Shown piece by piece: positions 8,701-16,753 of a DNA stretch of 64,000 nucleotides. This stretch comes from Pseudaquabacterium inlustre (lineage in GTDB: Bacteria; Pseudomonadota; Gammaproteobacteria; Burkholderiales; Burkholderiaceae_C): positions 186,001-250,000 of the forward strand of contig NZ_JBBUTH010000004.1 of assembly GCF_038066595.1 (NCBI RefSeq). Direction: 5' to 3'. The position numbers and the translations under genes were made by a program. How positions within the stretch are numbered: the first letter of the stretch is position 1; the number at the start of each line of letters is the position of its first letter. The notes beneath the pieces are model-generated. The model searched no databases. It was not told where the DNA came from and saw nothing but the letters and a program-made list of their open reading frames with translations.

Positions 8701-9072
8701 AGCGACAAGGCCCGTGCCGTGGAAGTGGCACGCCAGCTGGTGGCGCTGGGCTTCGCGGTGGTGGCTACCAAGGGCACGGCCGCGGCCATCGCGGCGGCCG
8801 GCATCCCGGTCCGCCAGGTGAACAAGGTCAAGGACGGCCGCCCGCACATCGTCGACATGCTCAAGGCCGGCGAGATCCAGCTGGTCTTCACCACCGTGGA
8901 CGAGACGCGCACCGCGATCGCTGACTCGCGCAGCATCCGCACGGCCGCGCTGGCCAACCGCGTGACCTACTACACCACCATGGCCGGCTGCGAGGCGGCC
9001 ACCGAGGCGCTGCAGCAGCAGGGTGCGGTGGAGGTCTACAGCCTGCAGGAATTGCACGCCGAACTGCACTAA
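5767..9072 (+). CDS. carB: Carbamoyl-phosphate synthase large subunit
   Basis: CarB makes carbamoyl phosphate from bicarbonate, ammonia and two ATP. At 1101 residues it is full length (E. coli 1073). Two homologous ATP-grasp halves are visible. The first begins GAGPIIIGQACEFDYSG and contains LGGTGGGIAYNPEEF. The second begins GGGPNRIGQGIEFDYCC and contains LGGRAMEIV. The central oligomerisation segment and the C-terminal MGS-like allosteric domain (VVATKGTAAAIAAAGI) are present. It overlaps carA by eight bases. A GC-rich hairpin at 9108-9121 follows but lacks a T run. Confidence 0.97.
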   Translation: MPKRTDLHSILIIGAGPIIIGQACEFDYSGAQACKALRQEGYRVILVNSNPATIMTDPEMADATYIEPITWQVVEKIIAKERAARPDEKMAVLPTMGGQTALNCALDLHKHGVLAKYGVEMIGANEHAIEKAEDRLKFKDAMTSIGLDSAKSGIAHTMEEAWGVQKRIQAEIGGTGFPMVIRPSFTLGGTGGGIAYNPEEFEEICKRGLDLSPTNELLIEESLIGWKEYEMEVVRDKADNCIIVCSIENLDPMGIHTGDSITVAPAQTLTDKEYQLLRNASIAILREIGVDTGGSNVQFSINPANGRMIVIEMNPRVSRSSALASKATGFPIAKIAAKLAVGYTLDELKNDITGGATPASFEPSIDYVVTKIPRFAFEKFREADPHLTTQMKSVGEVMAMGRTFQESFQKALRGLETGIDGLTERTEVHGGDREEIVEAIGNAGPERILFLADAFRIGMTLDEIFEETAIDPWFLSQIEQIIATEKQLAGRTLESLSAAELRYVKQKGFSDKRLAKLLGTHQHAVRAARHAAGVRPVYKRVDTCAAEFATQTAYLYSCYETLDGECEAEPTDKKKIMVLGGGPNRIGQGIEFDYCCVHAALAMREDGYETIMVNCNPETVSTDYDTSDRLYFEPVTLEDVLEIVDKEKPAGVIVQYGGQTPLKLALDLERAGVPIIGTSPDSIDIAEDRERFQQLLHTLGLKQPPNRTARTEDTAIALANEIGYPLVVRPSYVLGGRAMEIVHGDKDLERYMREAVRVSEKSPVLLDRFLDDAVEVDVDCISDGTDVMIGGIMEHIEQAGVHSGDSACSLPPYTLSAALQDELRRQTALMAKALKVVGLMNVQFAIQGDVTGSLEACTVYVLEVNPRASRTVPYVSKATGQPLAKIAARCMAGQKLQDQKGLGGVAPHEVVPPYFSVKEAVFPFNKFPGVDPILGPEMRSTGEVMGVGRNFGQAMLKSQLGAGSRLPAKGTVVITVKNSDKARAVEVARQLVALGFAVVATKGTAAAIAAAGIPVRQVNKVKDGRPHIVDMLKAGEIQLVFTTVDETRTAIADSRSIRTAALANRVTYYTTMAGCEAATEALQQQGAVEVYSLQELHAELH

Positions 9073-9187
9073 ACTCGCACGCGAACACGGCTCCGCCGCG
9101 TCTGCCTCCCGGCCTGCCGGGGGATCAGCGCGGCGGATTCGTTTTGTCAGGCGTTTGTCCAGAACATCACGATTTCAGGAGGCTCCC

Positions 9188-9664
9188 ATGGCCACCATCC
9201 CGATTACCACCCGTGGCGCCGAGAAGCTCAAGGAAGAGCTGCACCGCCTGAAGACCGTGGAGCGCCATGCGGTGATCCAGGCCATCGCCGAGGCGCGCGC
9301 CCAGGGCGACCTGTCGGAAAACGCCGAGTACGACGCCGCCAAGGACAAGCAGGGCTTCATCGAAGGCCGCATTCTCGAGATCGAGGGCAAGCTGGCCGCC
9401 GCGCAGATCATCGACCCGTCCTCGCTGGACGCCGGTGGCCGCGTGGTCTTCGGTGCCACCGTGGTGCTGTCGGACGACGACACCGGCGCCGAGGTCACCT
9501 ACCAGATCGTCGGCGACGACGAGGCCGACCTGAAGCTGGGCCGCATCTCCATCAGCAGCCCGATCGCCCGGGCGCTGATCGGCAAGGAGACCGGCGACGA
9601 GGCCGTGGTGCAGGCGCCGGGCGGCGAGCGGCACTACGAGATCGTGGACGTGCGCTACCTCTGA
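9188..9664 (+). CDS. greA: Transcription elongation factor GreA
   Basis: GreA enters the RNA polymerase secondary channel and stimulates cleavage of backtracked RNA. The 158-residue protein has the N-terminal coiled coil with the functional acidic tip in the GDLSENAEYDAAKDKQ segment, and the C-terminal FKBP-like domain ending in SPIARALIGK and the YEIVDVRY strand. The start at ATG 9188 follows a strong AGGAGG ribosome site five bases upstream and matches the usual GreA N-terminus (MATIPIT). It follows carB by 115 bases, the usual betaproteobacterial arrangement, and precedes a DUF4149 gene by nine bases. Confidence 0.97.
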   Translation: MATIPITTRGAEKLKEELHRLKTVERHAVIQAIAEARAQGDLSENAEYDAAKDKQGFIEGRILEIEGKLAAAQIIDPSSLDAGGRVVFGATVVLSDDDTGAEVTYQIVGDDEADLKLGRISISSPIARALIGKETGDEAVVQAPGGERHYEIVDVRYL

Positions 9665-9673
9665 CGCCGGCAC

Positions 9674-10120
9674 ATGGCCCGCGCTGAGCTGATGGCCCGT
9701 GCGCAGCGCCTGCTGCCGGCGCTGTGGGCCGGTGCGCTGGCCTGCGTGGGCCTGATCGCCACGCCGGCGCCCTTTGCCATGCTGGCGGTGCACGATGCGG
9801 GCCGCGTCGTCTCGCGCATCCTGGCGCAGGAGGCGTGGCTGAGCCTGGCGGCCGGGGTGGGGGTGCTGCTGCTGGCGCGCCTGCGGGCGCGAGCCGATGC
9901 GCAGGCCGGCCGGGGCTCGGCCTTCAGCACCGACATGGTGCTGGCGCTGGCCACCGTGTTCTGCACGGTGGCCGGCTACTTCGCGATCCAGCCGCTGCTG
10001 CCCGCCGCGCGGGCCGGGCAGGGGCCGTTCAGTTTCGGCCAGCTGCACCTGGCCAGCGCATCGTTCTTCGTGCTGAAGGCGCTGCTGGTGCTGGTGCTGG
10101 CCTGGCGCGCGTCGCGCTGA
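9674..10120 (+). CDS. DUF4149 domain integral membrane protein
   Basis: A 148-residue membrane protein with four predicted hydrophobic segments: residues about 12-32 (LPALWAGALACVGLIATP), 50-68, 85-105 and 127-145. The order greA then a DUF4149 gene then convergent yhbY is conserved in many Burkholderiales, which supports the family call. Its function is unknown. It probably shares the greA transcript, with a gap of nine bases. Its stop abuts that of yhbY on the other strand with no base between. A second in-frame ATG at 9692 is possible. Confidence 0.75.
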   Translation: MARAELMARAQRLLPALWAGALACVGLIATPAPFAMLAVHDAGRVVSRILAQEAWLSLAAGVGVLLLARLRARADAQAGRGSAFSTDMVLALATVFCTVAGYFAIQPLLPAARAGQGPFSFGQLHLASASFFVLKALLVLVLAWRASR

Positions 10121-10597
10121 TCAGTCGGCCACCTTCTTCTTCACGCTGGTCGGGCGCTTCTTCTTCACGCGCTTGATGTTGCCGCCGGGCGTGACGCGCT
10201 CGTTGCCGAGCACGCGCACCTTCTTGACCTGCGGGCGCGTGCTGCCGCTCTTGGCGAACTTGACGATCTTGACCACGCGCGGCGCCGGCGCGCGGTCGCT
10301 GCGCTCGGCCTTGGCCTTCTCGGGCACCGGGCGCCACAGCACCAGCAGCTTGCCGATGTGCTGCACCGGCGCGGCCGACAGCTGGTCGGCCAGCTGCGCC
10401 AGCAAGCCCTCGCGGGCGGCGCGGTCGTCGGAGAACACGCGCACCTTGATCAGGCCGTGGGCGCTCAGGGCGCGGTCGATTTCCTGAACCACCGCGGGCG
10501 TCAGGCCCTCGCCGCCGATCAGGACGACCGGGTCGAGGTGGTGGGCACCGGCGCGGTGCTCCTTGCGTTGGGCGGGGGAGAGGAGAAGGGCAGACAT
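10121..10597 (-). CDS. yhbY: YhbY/CRS1-type RNA-binding protein with long basic tail
   Basis: YhbY is a single CRM-domain (KH-like) protein that associates with pre-50S ribosomal particles. Residues 1-95 show the family pattern: LSPAQRKEHRAGAHHLDPVVLIG with the GEGLT turn, then ALSAHGLIKVRVF and the GKLLVLWRP end of the domain. Instead of ending there (about 97 residues in E. coli), the protein continues for about 60 residues as a Lys/Arg-rich tail containing KKVRVLG and repeated KKK clusters, likely to add RNA affinity. A GACAAT box lies six bases before the ATG. It is convergent with the DUF4149 gene. Confidence 0.85.
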   Translation of the reverse strand: MSALLLSPAQRKEHRAGAHHLDPVVLIGGEGLTPAVVQEIDRALSAHGLIKVRVFSDDRAAREGLLAQLADQLSAAPVQHIGKLLVLWRPVPEKAKAERSDRAPAPRVVKIVKFAKSGSTRPQVKKVRVLGNERVTPGGNIKRVKKKRPTSVKKKVAD

Positions 10598-10637
10598 GAC
10601 GCGATTGTCCTATGACTGGCGCACGAGACCCGGTTTT

Positions 10638-11540
10638 ATGATGCATCGGACGCCGATGCCTGCCTCTCCTGCCTCGCCAGCCCCACCGATGCCGCCCTTG
10701 TCACCGCCACCGCACGCGCCCCGCCACGCCCGCCTCGGCCTGACGCTGCACAGTCGGCGCGCCGCCAGCGCGCTGGCCCTGGCGTGCCTGGCCGCCGTGA
10801 CGCAACCGGTGAGCGCCGGCCCGGTGGCCGAGCGCCAGCGCAGCAGCGGTGAACTGCGCGTGTGCATCTGGCCCGACTACTACGGCATCACCTACCGCAA
10901 TCCGCGCACCGAGCAACTGGTGGGCATCGACATCGACCTGTCGGCCGAGTTCGCCAAGTCGCTGGGGCTGAAGCTGCAGTATCTGGAGTCCTCGTTCGCG
11001 AAGCTGGTGGACCATCTGCTCGAGGACCGCTGCGACATCGCCATGCACGCCGTGGGCGTGACGCCGCAGCGCCAGAAGGTGCTGCGCTTCTCGCAGCCTT
11101 ACCTGCAGAGCGACATCTACGGCATCACCACGCGCAGCAACCATGTGGTGCGGCGCTGGGAGGACATCGACCGGCCCGGCGTGCGCGTGGCGGTGCAGGC
11201 CGGCACCTTCATGGAGCCGGTGATGACCGAGGCGCTGAAGCAGGCGCAGATGGTGATCATCCGCCCGCCCAAGACCCGCGAGCAGGAGCTGGAGGCCGGC
11301 CGCGTGGATGTGTTCATGACCGACTTCCCGTACAGCCGCCGCCTGCTGGACAACGCCGACTGGGCCCGTCTGGTGGCGCCGCCACGGCCCTTTCACACCA
11401 TTCCCTACGCCTACGCCGTGAAGCCCGGCGACGATGACTGGCTGCGCCAGGTGGACCAGTTCGTGGCCCAGATCAAGCGCGACGGCCGCCTGGAAACCGC
11501 GGCGCGGCGCCACGGCCTGGGCGAGATCGTCGTCAAGTAG
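10638..11540 (+). CDS. Orphan extracellular solute-binding protein, family 3
   Basis: A periplasmic type II binding protein of about 300 residues, related to polar amino acid receptors. The N-terminal part is proline-rich and is followed by a hydrophobic signal core (ASALALACLAAVTQPVSAG). The mature domain opens with ELRVCIWPDYYGITYRNP and shows the family's GIDIDLSAEFAKSLGLKLQY and DIAMHAVGVTPQRQK segments. Starts at 10638, 10641 and 10656 are all possible; a TATGAT hexamer overlaps the first. No permease or ATPase is adjacent. The gene sits between yhbY and rlmE, which are neighbours in many relatives. The ligand is unknown. Confidence 0.75.
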   Translation: MMHRTPMPASPASPAPPMPPLSPPPHAPRHARLGLTLHSRRAASALALACLAAVTQPVSAGPVAERQRSSGELRVCIWPDYYGITYRNPRTEQLVGIDIDLSAEFAKSLGLKLQYLESSFAKLVDHLLEDRCDIAMHAVGVTPQRQKVLRFSQPYLQSDIYGITTRSNHVVRRWEDIDRPGVRVAVQAGTFMEPVMTEALKQAQMVIIRPPKTREQELEAGRVDVFMTDFPYSRRLLDNADWARLVAPPRPFHTIPYAYAVKPGDDDWLRQVDQFVAQIKRDGRLETAARRHGLGEIVVK

Positions 11541-11647
11541 GCGCGCGGCCCGGGGCCGGCGGCCTGGCGGCCCATCGGCGATACTCCTGCCCCCGCGATG
11601 GCTCCCGGCCGGCGCGTCCACCGCACGAGCGCGAGCCCTTTCCCCTC

Positions 11648-12316
11648 ATGGCGACCAAATCCAAGAAGGTCAACCGAGCCTGGCTCAACGACCACCTGAA
11701 CGATCCCTACGTCAAGCTGGCGCAGAAGGAGGGCTACCGCGCCCGCGCCGCCTACAAGCTCAAGGAGATCGACGAGGCGCTGGGCCTGTTCCGGCCCGGC
11801 CAGGTGGTGGTGGATCTGGGGTCGGCGCCCGGTGCCTGGAGCCAGTACCTGCGCCGGCGCTTTGCGCCCAAGGTGGCCGGCGCCGGCGGCGCGGCCTCGG
11901 GCGAGTTGCAGGGCACGATCATCGCGCTGGACCTGCTGCCGATGGAGCCGGTGGAGGATGTGCTGTTCCTGCAGGGCGACTTCCGCGACGATGCGGTGCT
12001 GGCACAGCTGAACGCGGCCGTGGCCGGCCGGCCGGTGGACGTGGTGGTCTCGGACATGGCGCCCAACCTGTCGGGCATCGCCTCGTCGGACTCGGCACGC
12101 ATCGAGCACCTGATCGAGCTGGCGCTGGATTTCGCGCAGCAGCACCTCAAGCCCGAGGGCGCGCTGGTGGCCAAGGTGTTCCATGGCAGCGGCTACAGCC
12201 AGCTGGTGGAGCTGTTCAAGCAGCAGTTCCGCGTCGTCAAGCCGATCAAGCCCAAGGCCTCGCGCGACAAATCGGCGGAAACCTTTCTGGTCGGCATCGG
12301 TCTGAAGAGCCGCTGA
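11648..12316 (+). CDS. rlmE: 23S rRNA (uridine-2552-2'-O)-methyltransferase RlmE
   Basis: RlmE (FtsJ/RrmJ) methylates the ribose of U2552 in the A-loop of 23S rRNA during late 50S assembly. The 222-residue protein has the family's K-D-K-E catalytic set: the lysine in RAAYKLKEID (about residue 37), the aspartate in VVSDMAPN, the lysine in LVAKVFHGSG and the glutamate in ETFLVG. SAM motif I is VVDLGSAPGAW. An Ala/Gly-rich insertion (GAGGAASGE) in the middle is modest. It lies upstream of ftsH as in E. coli, but 215 bases separate the two and ftsH has its own promoter candidate. Confidence 0.95.
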   Translation: MATKSKKVNRAWLNDHLNDPYVKLAQKEGYRARAAYKLKEIDEALGLFRPGQVVVDLGSAPGAWSQYLRRRFAPKVAGAGGAASGELQGTIIALDLLPMEPVEDVLFLQGDFRDDAVLAQLNAAVAGRPVDVVVSDMAPNLSGIASSDSARIEHLIELALDFAQQHLKPEGALVAKVFHGSGYSQLVELFKQQFRVVKPIKPKASRDKSAETFLVGIGLKSR

Positions 12317-12420
12317 GGTGCCGGTCCGGGCTCGGCGCGCGATTGCGCTGCGTCGAATTCGGCCCGATTTCCCCCCGCTCACGCCGGTTTTCACGCCCGC
12401 GCCCGGGGGCTTGACTCGAC

Positions 12421-12426
12421 TAGAAT
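12421..12426 (+). promoter_or_regulatory. Candidate -10 box of the ftsH transcription unit
   Basis: TAGAAT lies about 105 bases before the ftsH start codon in the rlmE-ftsH spacer. A TTGACT hexamer sits only four bases before it, too close to act as its -35 partner. The identification rests on the hexamer alone. Confidence 0.35.
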
Positions 12427-12531
12427 TGGCCCCATCTGCCGTGGAACTGCGTTTTTGTCTCGCGGGAGCGGGCACGCCACGGCGGTGCCGGCACCCTTTG
12501 CGCAGTCTCGGTATTGGCTGAAGGAGCCGCG

Positions 12532-14448
12532 GTGAACAATCAATGGTTCTCGAAGGTCGCTGTCTGGCTGGTGATTGCACTCGTGCTGTTCACCGTGTTC
12601 AAGCAGTTCGACCGCGGGGTGTCGTCGGGATCCCAGATCGGGTATTCCGAGTTTCTCGATGAAGTGCGCGCCAAGCGGGTCAAGCAGGTCACCCTGCAGG
12701 AAGGCAACGGCGGCACCGAGATCCTGGCCGTCACCAACGACGACAAGCGCATCCGGTCCACCGCCACCTACCTCGACCGGGGCCTGGTGGGCGACCTCAT
12801 CAACAACGGCGTCAAGTTCGACGTCAAGCCGCGCGAAGAGCCCTCGCTGCTGATGAGCCTGCTGATCAGCTGGGGCCCCATGCTGCTGCTGATCGGCGTG
12901 TGGGTGTACTTCATGCGCCAGATGCAGGGCGGCGGCAAGGGCGGCGCGTTCAGCTTCGGCAAGAGCAAGGCCCGCATGCTGGACGAGGCCAACAACTCGA
13001 CCACCTTCGCCGACGTCGCCGGCTGCGACGAGGCCAAGGAAGAGGTCAAGGAACTGGTCGACTTCCTGAAGGACCCGCAGAAGTTCCAGAAGCTGGGCGG
13101 TCGCATCCCGCGCGGCGTGCTGCTGGTCGGCCCCCCGGGCACCGGCAAGACGCTGCTGGCCAAGGCCATCGCCGGCGAGGCCAAGGTGCCGTTCTTCAGC
13201 ATCTCGGGTTCTGACTTCGTCGAGATGTTCGTCGGCGTGGGCGCGGCCCGCGTGCGCGACATGTTCGAGCAGGCCAAGAAGAGCGCGCCCTGCATCATCT
13301 TCGTCGACGAAATCGACGCGGTGGGCCGCCACCGTGGTGCGGGTCTCGGCGGCGGCAACGACGAGCGCGAGCAGACGCTGAACCAGATGCTGGTCGAGAT
13401 GGATGGCTTCGAGACCAACCTCGGTGTCATCGTGATGGCGGCCACCAACCGGCCCGACATCCTGGATCCGGCGCTGCTGCGCCCGGGCCGCTTCGACCGC
13501 CAGGTCTATGTCACGCTGCCCGATGTGCGTGGTCGTGAGCAGATCCTCACCGTGCACATGCGCAAGGTGCCCATCGGTCAGGACGTGCGCGCCGACATCC
13601 TGGCCCGCGGCACGCCCGGCTTCTCGGGTGCCGACCTCGCCAACCTGGTCAACGAATCAGCCCTGTTCGCCGCACGCCGCAATGCGCGCGTGGTGGAGAT
13701 GGTCGACTTCGAGAAGGCCAAGGACAAGATCATGATGGGCCCCGAGCGCAAGTCCATGGTCATGCCCGAGGAAGAGCGCAAGAACACCGCCTATCACGAG
13801 GCCGGCCATGCCCTGGTGGCGCGCCTGAGCCCGAAGACCGACCCGGTGCACAAGGTCACCGTGATCCCGCGCGGCCGCGCGCTGGGCGTCACGATGCAGC
13901 TGCCCGAGGGCGACCGCTACAGCATGGACAAGGAGCGCATGCTCTCGACCATCTCGGTGCTGTTCGGCGGCCGCATCGCCGAAGAGGTGTTCATGAACCA
14001 GATGACCACCGGCGCCAGCAACGACTTCGAGCGCGCCACGGCCATCGCCCGCGACATGGTCACGCGCTACGGCATGACCGACGAGCTGGGCCCGATGGTC
14101 TATGCCGAGAACGAGGGCGAGGTGTTCCTGGGCCGTTCGGTGACCAAGCAGGTGCACATGTCCGAGGCCACCATGCAGAAGGTGGACAAGGAAGTGCGCC
14201 GCATCATCGACGAGCAGTACGCCACCGCGCGCAAGCTCATCGAGGACAACCAGGACAAGATGCACGCCATGGCCAAAGCCCTGCTCGACTGGGAAACCAT
14301 CGACGGCGAGCAGATCGACGACATCATGGCCGGCAAGCCGCCACGCCCGCCCAAGGACTGGACGCCCACCGCGCGCAACACCGGCAGCGGTGGCGCCAGC
14401 GGCAGTGGCCCGGTCAGCACCGACGGTGCGCCGGCCGCCGCGGCCTGA
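12532..14448 (+). CDS. ftsH: ATP-dependent zinc metalloprotease FtsH
   Basis: FtsH is the membrane-anchored AAA+ protease that degrades misassembled membrane proteins and regulators such as the heat-shock sigma factor and LpxC. The 638-residue protein shows a first membrane helix (residues 8-26), a periplasmic segment, a second helix (about 104-124), and Walker A GPPGTGKT at 200-207. Walker B is FVDEIDA, then the second region of homology, and the zinc site HEAGH begins at His422. The GTG start at 12532 is preferred because AAGGAG lies five bases upstream and homologues begin NNQWFSK. An upstream in-frame start at 12514 would swallow that site. A terminator follows, before folP. Confidence 0.97.
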   Translation: MNNQWFSKVAVWLVIALVLFTVFKQFDRGVSSGSQIGYSEFLDEVRAKRVKQVTLQEGNGGTEILAVTNDDKRIRSTATYLDRGLVGDLINNGVKFDVKPREEPSLLMSLLISWGPMLLLIGVWVYFMRQMQGGGKGGAFSFGKSKARMLDEANNSTTFADVAGCDEAKEEVKELVDFLKDPQKFQKLGGRIPRGVLLVGPPGTGKTLLAKAIAGEAKVPFFSISGSDFVEMFVGVGAARVRDMFEQAKKSAPCIIFVDEIDAVGRHRGAGLGGGNDEREQTLNQMLVEMDGFETNLGVIVMAATNRPDILDPALLRPGRFDRQVYVTLPDVRGREQILTVHMRKVPIGQDVRADILARGTPGFSGADLANLVNESALFAARRNARVVEMVDFEKAKDKIMMGPERKSMVMPEEERKNTAYHEAGHALVARLSPKTDPVHKVTVIPRGRALGVTMQLPEGDRYSMDKERMLSTISVLFGGRIAEEVFMNQMTTGASNDFERATAIARDMVTRYGMTDELGPMVYAENEGEVFLGRSVTKQVHMSEATMQKVDKEVRRIIDEQYATARKLIEDNQDKMHAMAKALLDWETIDGEQIDDIMAGKPPRPPKDWTPTARNTGSGGASGSGPVSTDGAPAAAA

Positions 14449-14474
14449 CCGCCCAGGCCGTCCTCCCAAGCACG

Positions 14475-14496
14475 CGGGGCCTTCGGGCCCCGTTTT
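14475..14496 (+). terminator. Rho-independent terminator between ftsH and folP
   Basis: A seven-pair stem CGGGGCC/GGCCCCG closes a UUCG tetraloop and is followed by four T residues. It lies 26 bases after the ftsH stop. Since folP begins only 32 bases further on, it may attenuate rather than fully end transcription into folP-glmM. Confidence 0.75.
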
Positions 14497-14528
14497 CATG
14501 CCAGCGTGTCCCTGACACGCCTTCCCAC

Positions 14529-15362
14529 ATGGCCGTCATGTTCTGGCAGACCACCCGTTTCCGCATCGACCTGGGCCGGCCGCAGGTGATGGGCATCGTC
14601 AACGTCACGCCCGATTCGTTCTCGGACGGTGGCCGGCATGACGAGGCCCATGCGGCGCTGGCGCATTGCGAGCGGCTGCTGGCCGAAGGCGCCGACATCC
14701 TGGACATCGGGGGCGAATCCACGCGGCCGGGCTCGCGCAGCCCGGCGCCCGGCGAGGAACTGGCCCGGGTGCTGCCGGTGCTGCGCGGCGCCGTGACACT
14801 GGGGGTGCCGGTGTCGGTGGACACCAGCGCGCCCGAGGTGATGCGCGCCGCGCTCGACCTGGGCGTGGACATCGTCAACGACGTGCGGGCGCTGCAGCGC
14901 CCGGGCGCCCTGGCGGCGGTGGCCGCCCACCCGGCGGCCGGCGTGTGCCTGATGCACATGCGCGGCGAGCCCGACACGATGCAGCAGCTGACCGGCTACG
15001 ACGACGTCGTCGCCGAGGTGCTGGCCTGGTTGCGCCAGCGCCGTGACGAGGTTCACGCGGCGGGCATCACGCGCGACCGCATTGCGGTGGATCCAGGGAT
15101 CGGCTTTGCCAAGACGCCCGAGGACAATTGGGCGTTGTTGCGCCGGCAGTCCGAGTTGCTGGCGCTGCAGGCGCCGCTGCTGCTGGGCTGGAGCCGCAAG
15201 GGCACGCTGGGCCTGCTGACCGGCCGACCGGTGCACGAGCGCCAGTCGGCCAGCGTGGCGGCTGCGCTGGCTTGCGTGCAGCGCGGCGGCCATGTGGTGC
15301 GGGTGCACGACGTGGCCGCCACGGTGGATGCCTTGAAGGTCTGGCGCGCTGCCGGGCTGTGA
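14529..15362 (+). CDS. folP: Dihydropteroate synthase
   Basis: FolP condenses para-aminobenzoate with dihydropterin pyrophosphate in folate synthesis and is the sulfonamide target. The 277-residue protein is a normal-length TIM barrel with both signature motifs: MGIVNVTPDSFSDGG near residue 20, and the DIGGESTRPGS phosphate/pterin loop near 60. The VSVDT and FAKTPEDNW segments and the SRKGTLG loop carry further substrate-binding residues. An alternative in-frame ATG is at 14538. It follows ftsH across a terminator and precedes glmM by 35 bases, the usual ftsH-folP-glmM order. Confidence 0.95.
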   Translation: MAVMFWQTTRFRIDLGRPQVMGIVNVTPDSFSDGGRHDEAHAALAHCERLLAEGADILDIGGESTRPGSRSPAPGEELARVLPVLRGAVTLGVPVSVDTSAPEVMRAALDLGVDIVNDVRALQRPGALAAVAAHPAAGVCLMHMRGEPDTMQQLTGYDDVVAEVLAWLRQRRDEVHAAGITRDRIAVDPGIGFAKTPEDNWALLRRQSELLALQAPLLLGWSRKGTLGLLTGRPVHERQSASVAAALACVQRGGHVVRVHDVAATVDALKVWRAAGL

Positions 15363-15397
15363 ACGATTTCGACAGACAGGGTGAAGGACAGAGACAG

Positions 15398-16729
15398 ATG
15401 ACACGCCAATACTTCGGCACCGACGGCATCCGTGGCACGGTGGGCCAGAGCCCGATCACGCCCGACTTCATGCTGCGCCTGGGCCATGCGGTGGGCCGCG
15501 TGCTGCGCCGCCAGGGTGGCCGGCCCACGGTGCTGATCGGCAAGGACACGCGGATCTCGGGCTACATGATCGAGTCGTCGCTGGAGGCCGGCCTGGCGTC
15601 GGCGGGCGTCGACACGCTGCTGACCGGTCCGCTGCCCACGCCGGGCGTGGCCTACCTGACCCGTGCGCTGCGCCTGGACCTGGGCATCGTCATCAGCGCC
15701 TCGCACAACGCCTTCCCCGACAACGGCGTCAAATTCTTCTCCGCGATGGGCGAGAAGCTGCCCGACGACTGGGAACTGGCGGTCGAGGCGGCCCTGGACG
15801 AGCCGCCGCAGTGGGTCGATTCGGCCAATCTGGGCAAGGCCCGCCGCATCGAGGACGCGCGCGGCCGCTACATCGAGTTCTGCAAGAGCTCGGTGCCCAA
15901 GGCCATGTCGCTGAAGGGACTGAAGCTGGTGGTCGATGCGGCGCACGGTGCTGCCTACCATGTCGCGCCCGACGTGTTCCATGAGCTCGGTGCCGAGGTC
16001 ATCACCATCGGCTGCAGCCCGAACGGCCTGAACATCAACGACGGGGTGGGTGCCACCTCGCCCAAGGCGCTGATCGCCGCCGTCGCCCAGCATGGCGCCG
16101 ACTACGGCATCGCGCTCGATGGCGACGCCGACCGCCTGCAGTTCGTCGACCGCCATGGCCGCCTGTTCAATGGCGACGAGATCCTGTACGTGATGGTGGC
16201 CGAGCGCCTGGCCCGCGGCCATGCCGTGCCGGGGGCCGTGGGCACGCTGATGACCAACCTGGCGGTCGAGGTGGCGCTGAAGCAGCGTGGTGTGGAACTG
16301 GTGCGCGCCAAGGTCGGCGACCGCTATGTGCTGGAGGAACTGGCCGCGCGCGGCTGGCTGCTGGGCGGCGAAAGCTCGGGCCACCTGCTGGCGCTGGACA
16401 AGCATTCCACCGGCGACGGCATCATCAGCGCGCTGCAGGTGCTGCATGCGGTGCAGCAGGCCCAGGCCACGCTGGCCGACCTGCTGGCCGACGTGGTGCT
16501 GTTCCCGCAGACCATGATCAACGTGCGCCTGCGCGACGGGCTGGACTGGAAGAACCACGCCGGCTTTGCCGCCGAGCAGGAGCGCGTGCGCGCCGAACTG
16601 GCCGACACCGGCCGCATCCTGATCCGTGCCTCGGGCACCGAACCGGTGCTGCGCATCATGGTCGAGGCGCGCGATGCGGCCCAGGCCAAGGCCGCCGCCG
16701 AGCGCCTGGCCGCCACGCTGCAGGCCTGA
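15398..16729 (+). CDS. glmM: Phosphoglucosamine mutase
   Basis: GlmM converts glucosamine-6-phosphate to glucosamine-1-phosphate for UDP-N-acetylglucosamine, hence peptidoglycan and lipopolysaccharide. The 443-residue protein begins RQYFGTDGIRG and carries the catalytic phosphoserine Ser102 in ISASHNAF. The metal-binding loop is DGDADR, the sugar-binding loop GGESSGH, and the C-terminal phosphate-binding loop RASGTEP. All four domains are complete. The start ATG 15398 has a GAAGGA-like ribosome site upstream. It closes the ftsH-folP-glmM cluster and is followed by the Pho-box region of pstS. Confidence 0.97.
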   Translation: MTRQYFGTDGIRGTVGQSPITPDFMLRLGHAVGRVLRRQGGRPTVLIGKDTRISGYMIESSLEAGLASAGVDTLLTGPLPTPGVAYLTRALRLDLGIVISASHNAFPDNGVKFFSAMGEKLPDDWELAVEAALDEPPQWVDSANLGKARRIEDARGRYIEFCKSSVPKAMSLKGLKLVVDAAHGAAYHVAPDVFHELGAEVITIGCSPNGLNINDGVGATSPKALIAAVAQHGADYGIALDGDADRLQFVDRHGRLFNGDEILYVMVAERLARGHAVPGAVGTLMTNLAVEVALKQRGVELVRAKVGDRYVLEELAARGWLLGGESSGHLLALDKHSTGDGIISALQVLHAVQQAQATLADLLADVVLFPQTMINVRLRDGLDWKNHAGFAAEQERVRAELADTGRILIRASGTEPVLRIMVEARDAAQAKAAAERLAATLQA

Positions 16730-16753
16730 GCGCCGGGAGGTTGGCGGGCGCGG

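Noticed and set aside
5728..9069. A 1113-residue open frame on the minus strand opposite carB
   Set aside because: It is the shadow of carB caused by G/C at third positions; its composition is biased to His, Gln, Val and Gly, with no family motifs, no ribosome site and no synteny.
9108..9121. Terminator of carAB
   Set aside because: A CCCGGC/GCCGGG stem with a 2-base loop and no T run is too weak to call; it may be chance in GC-rich DNA.
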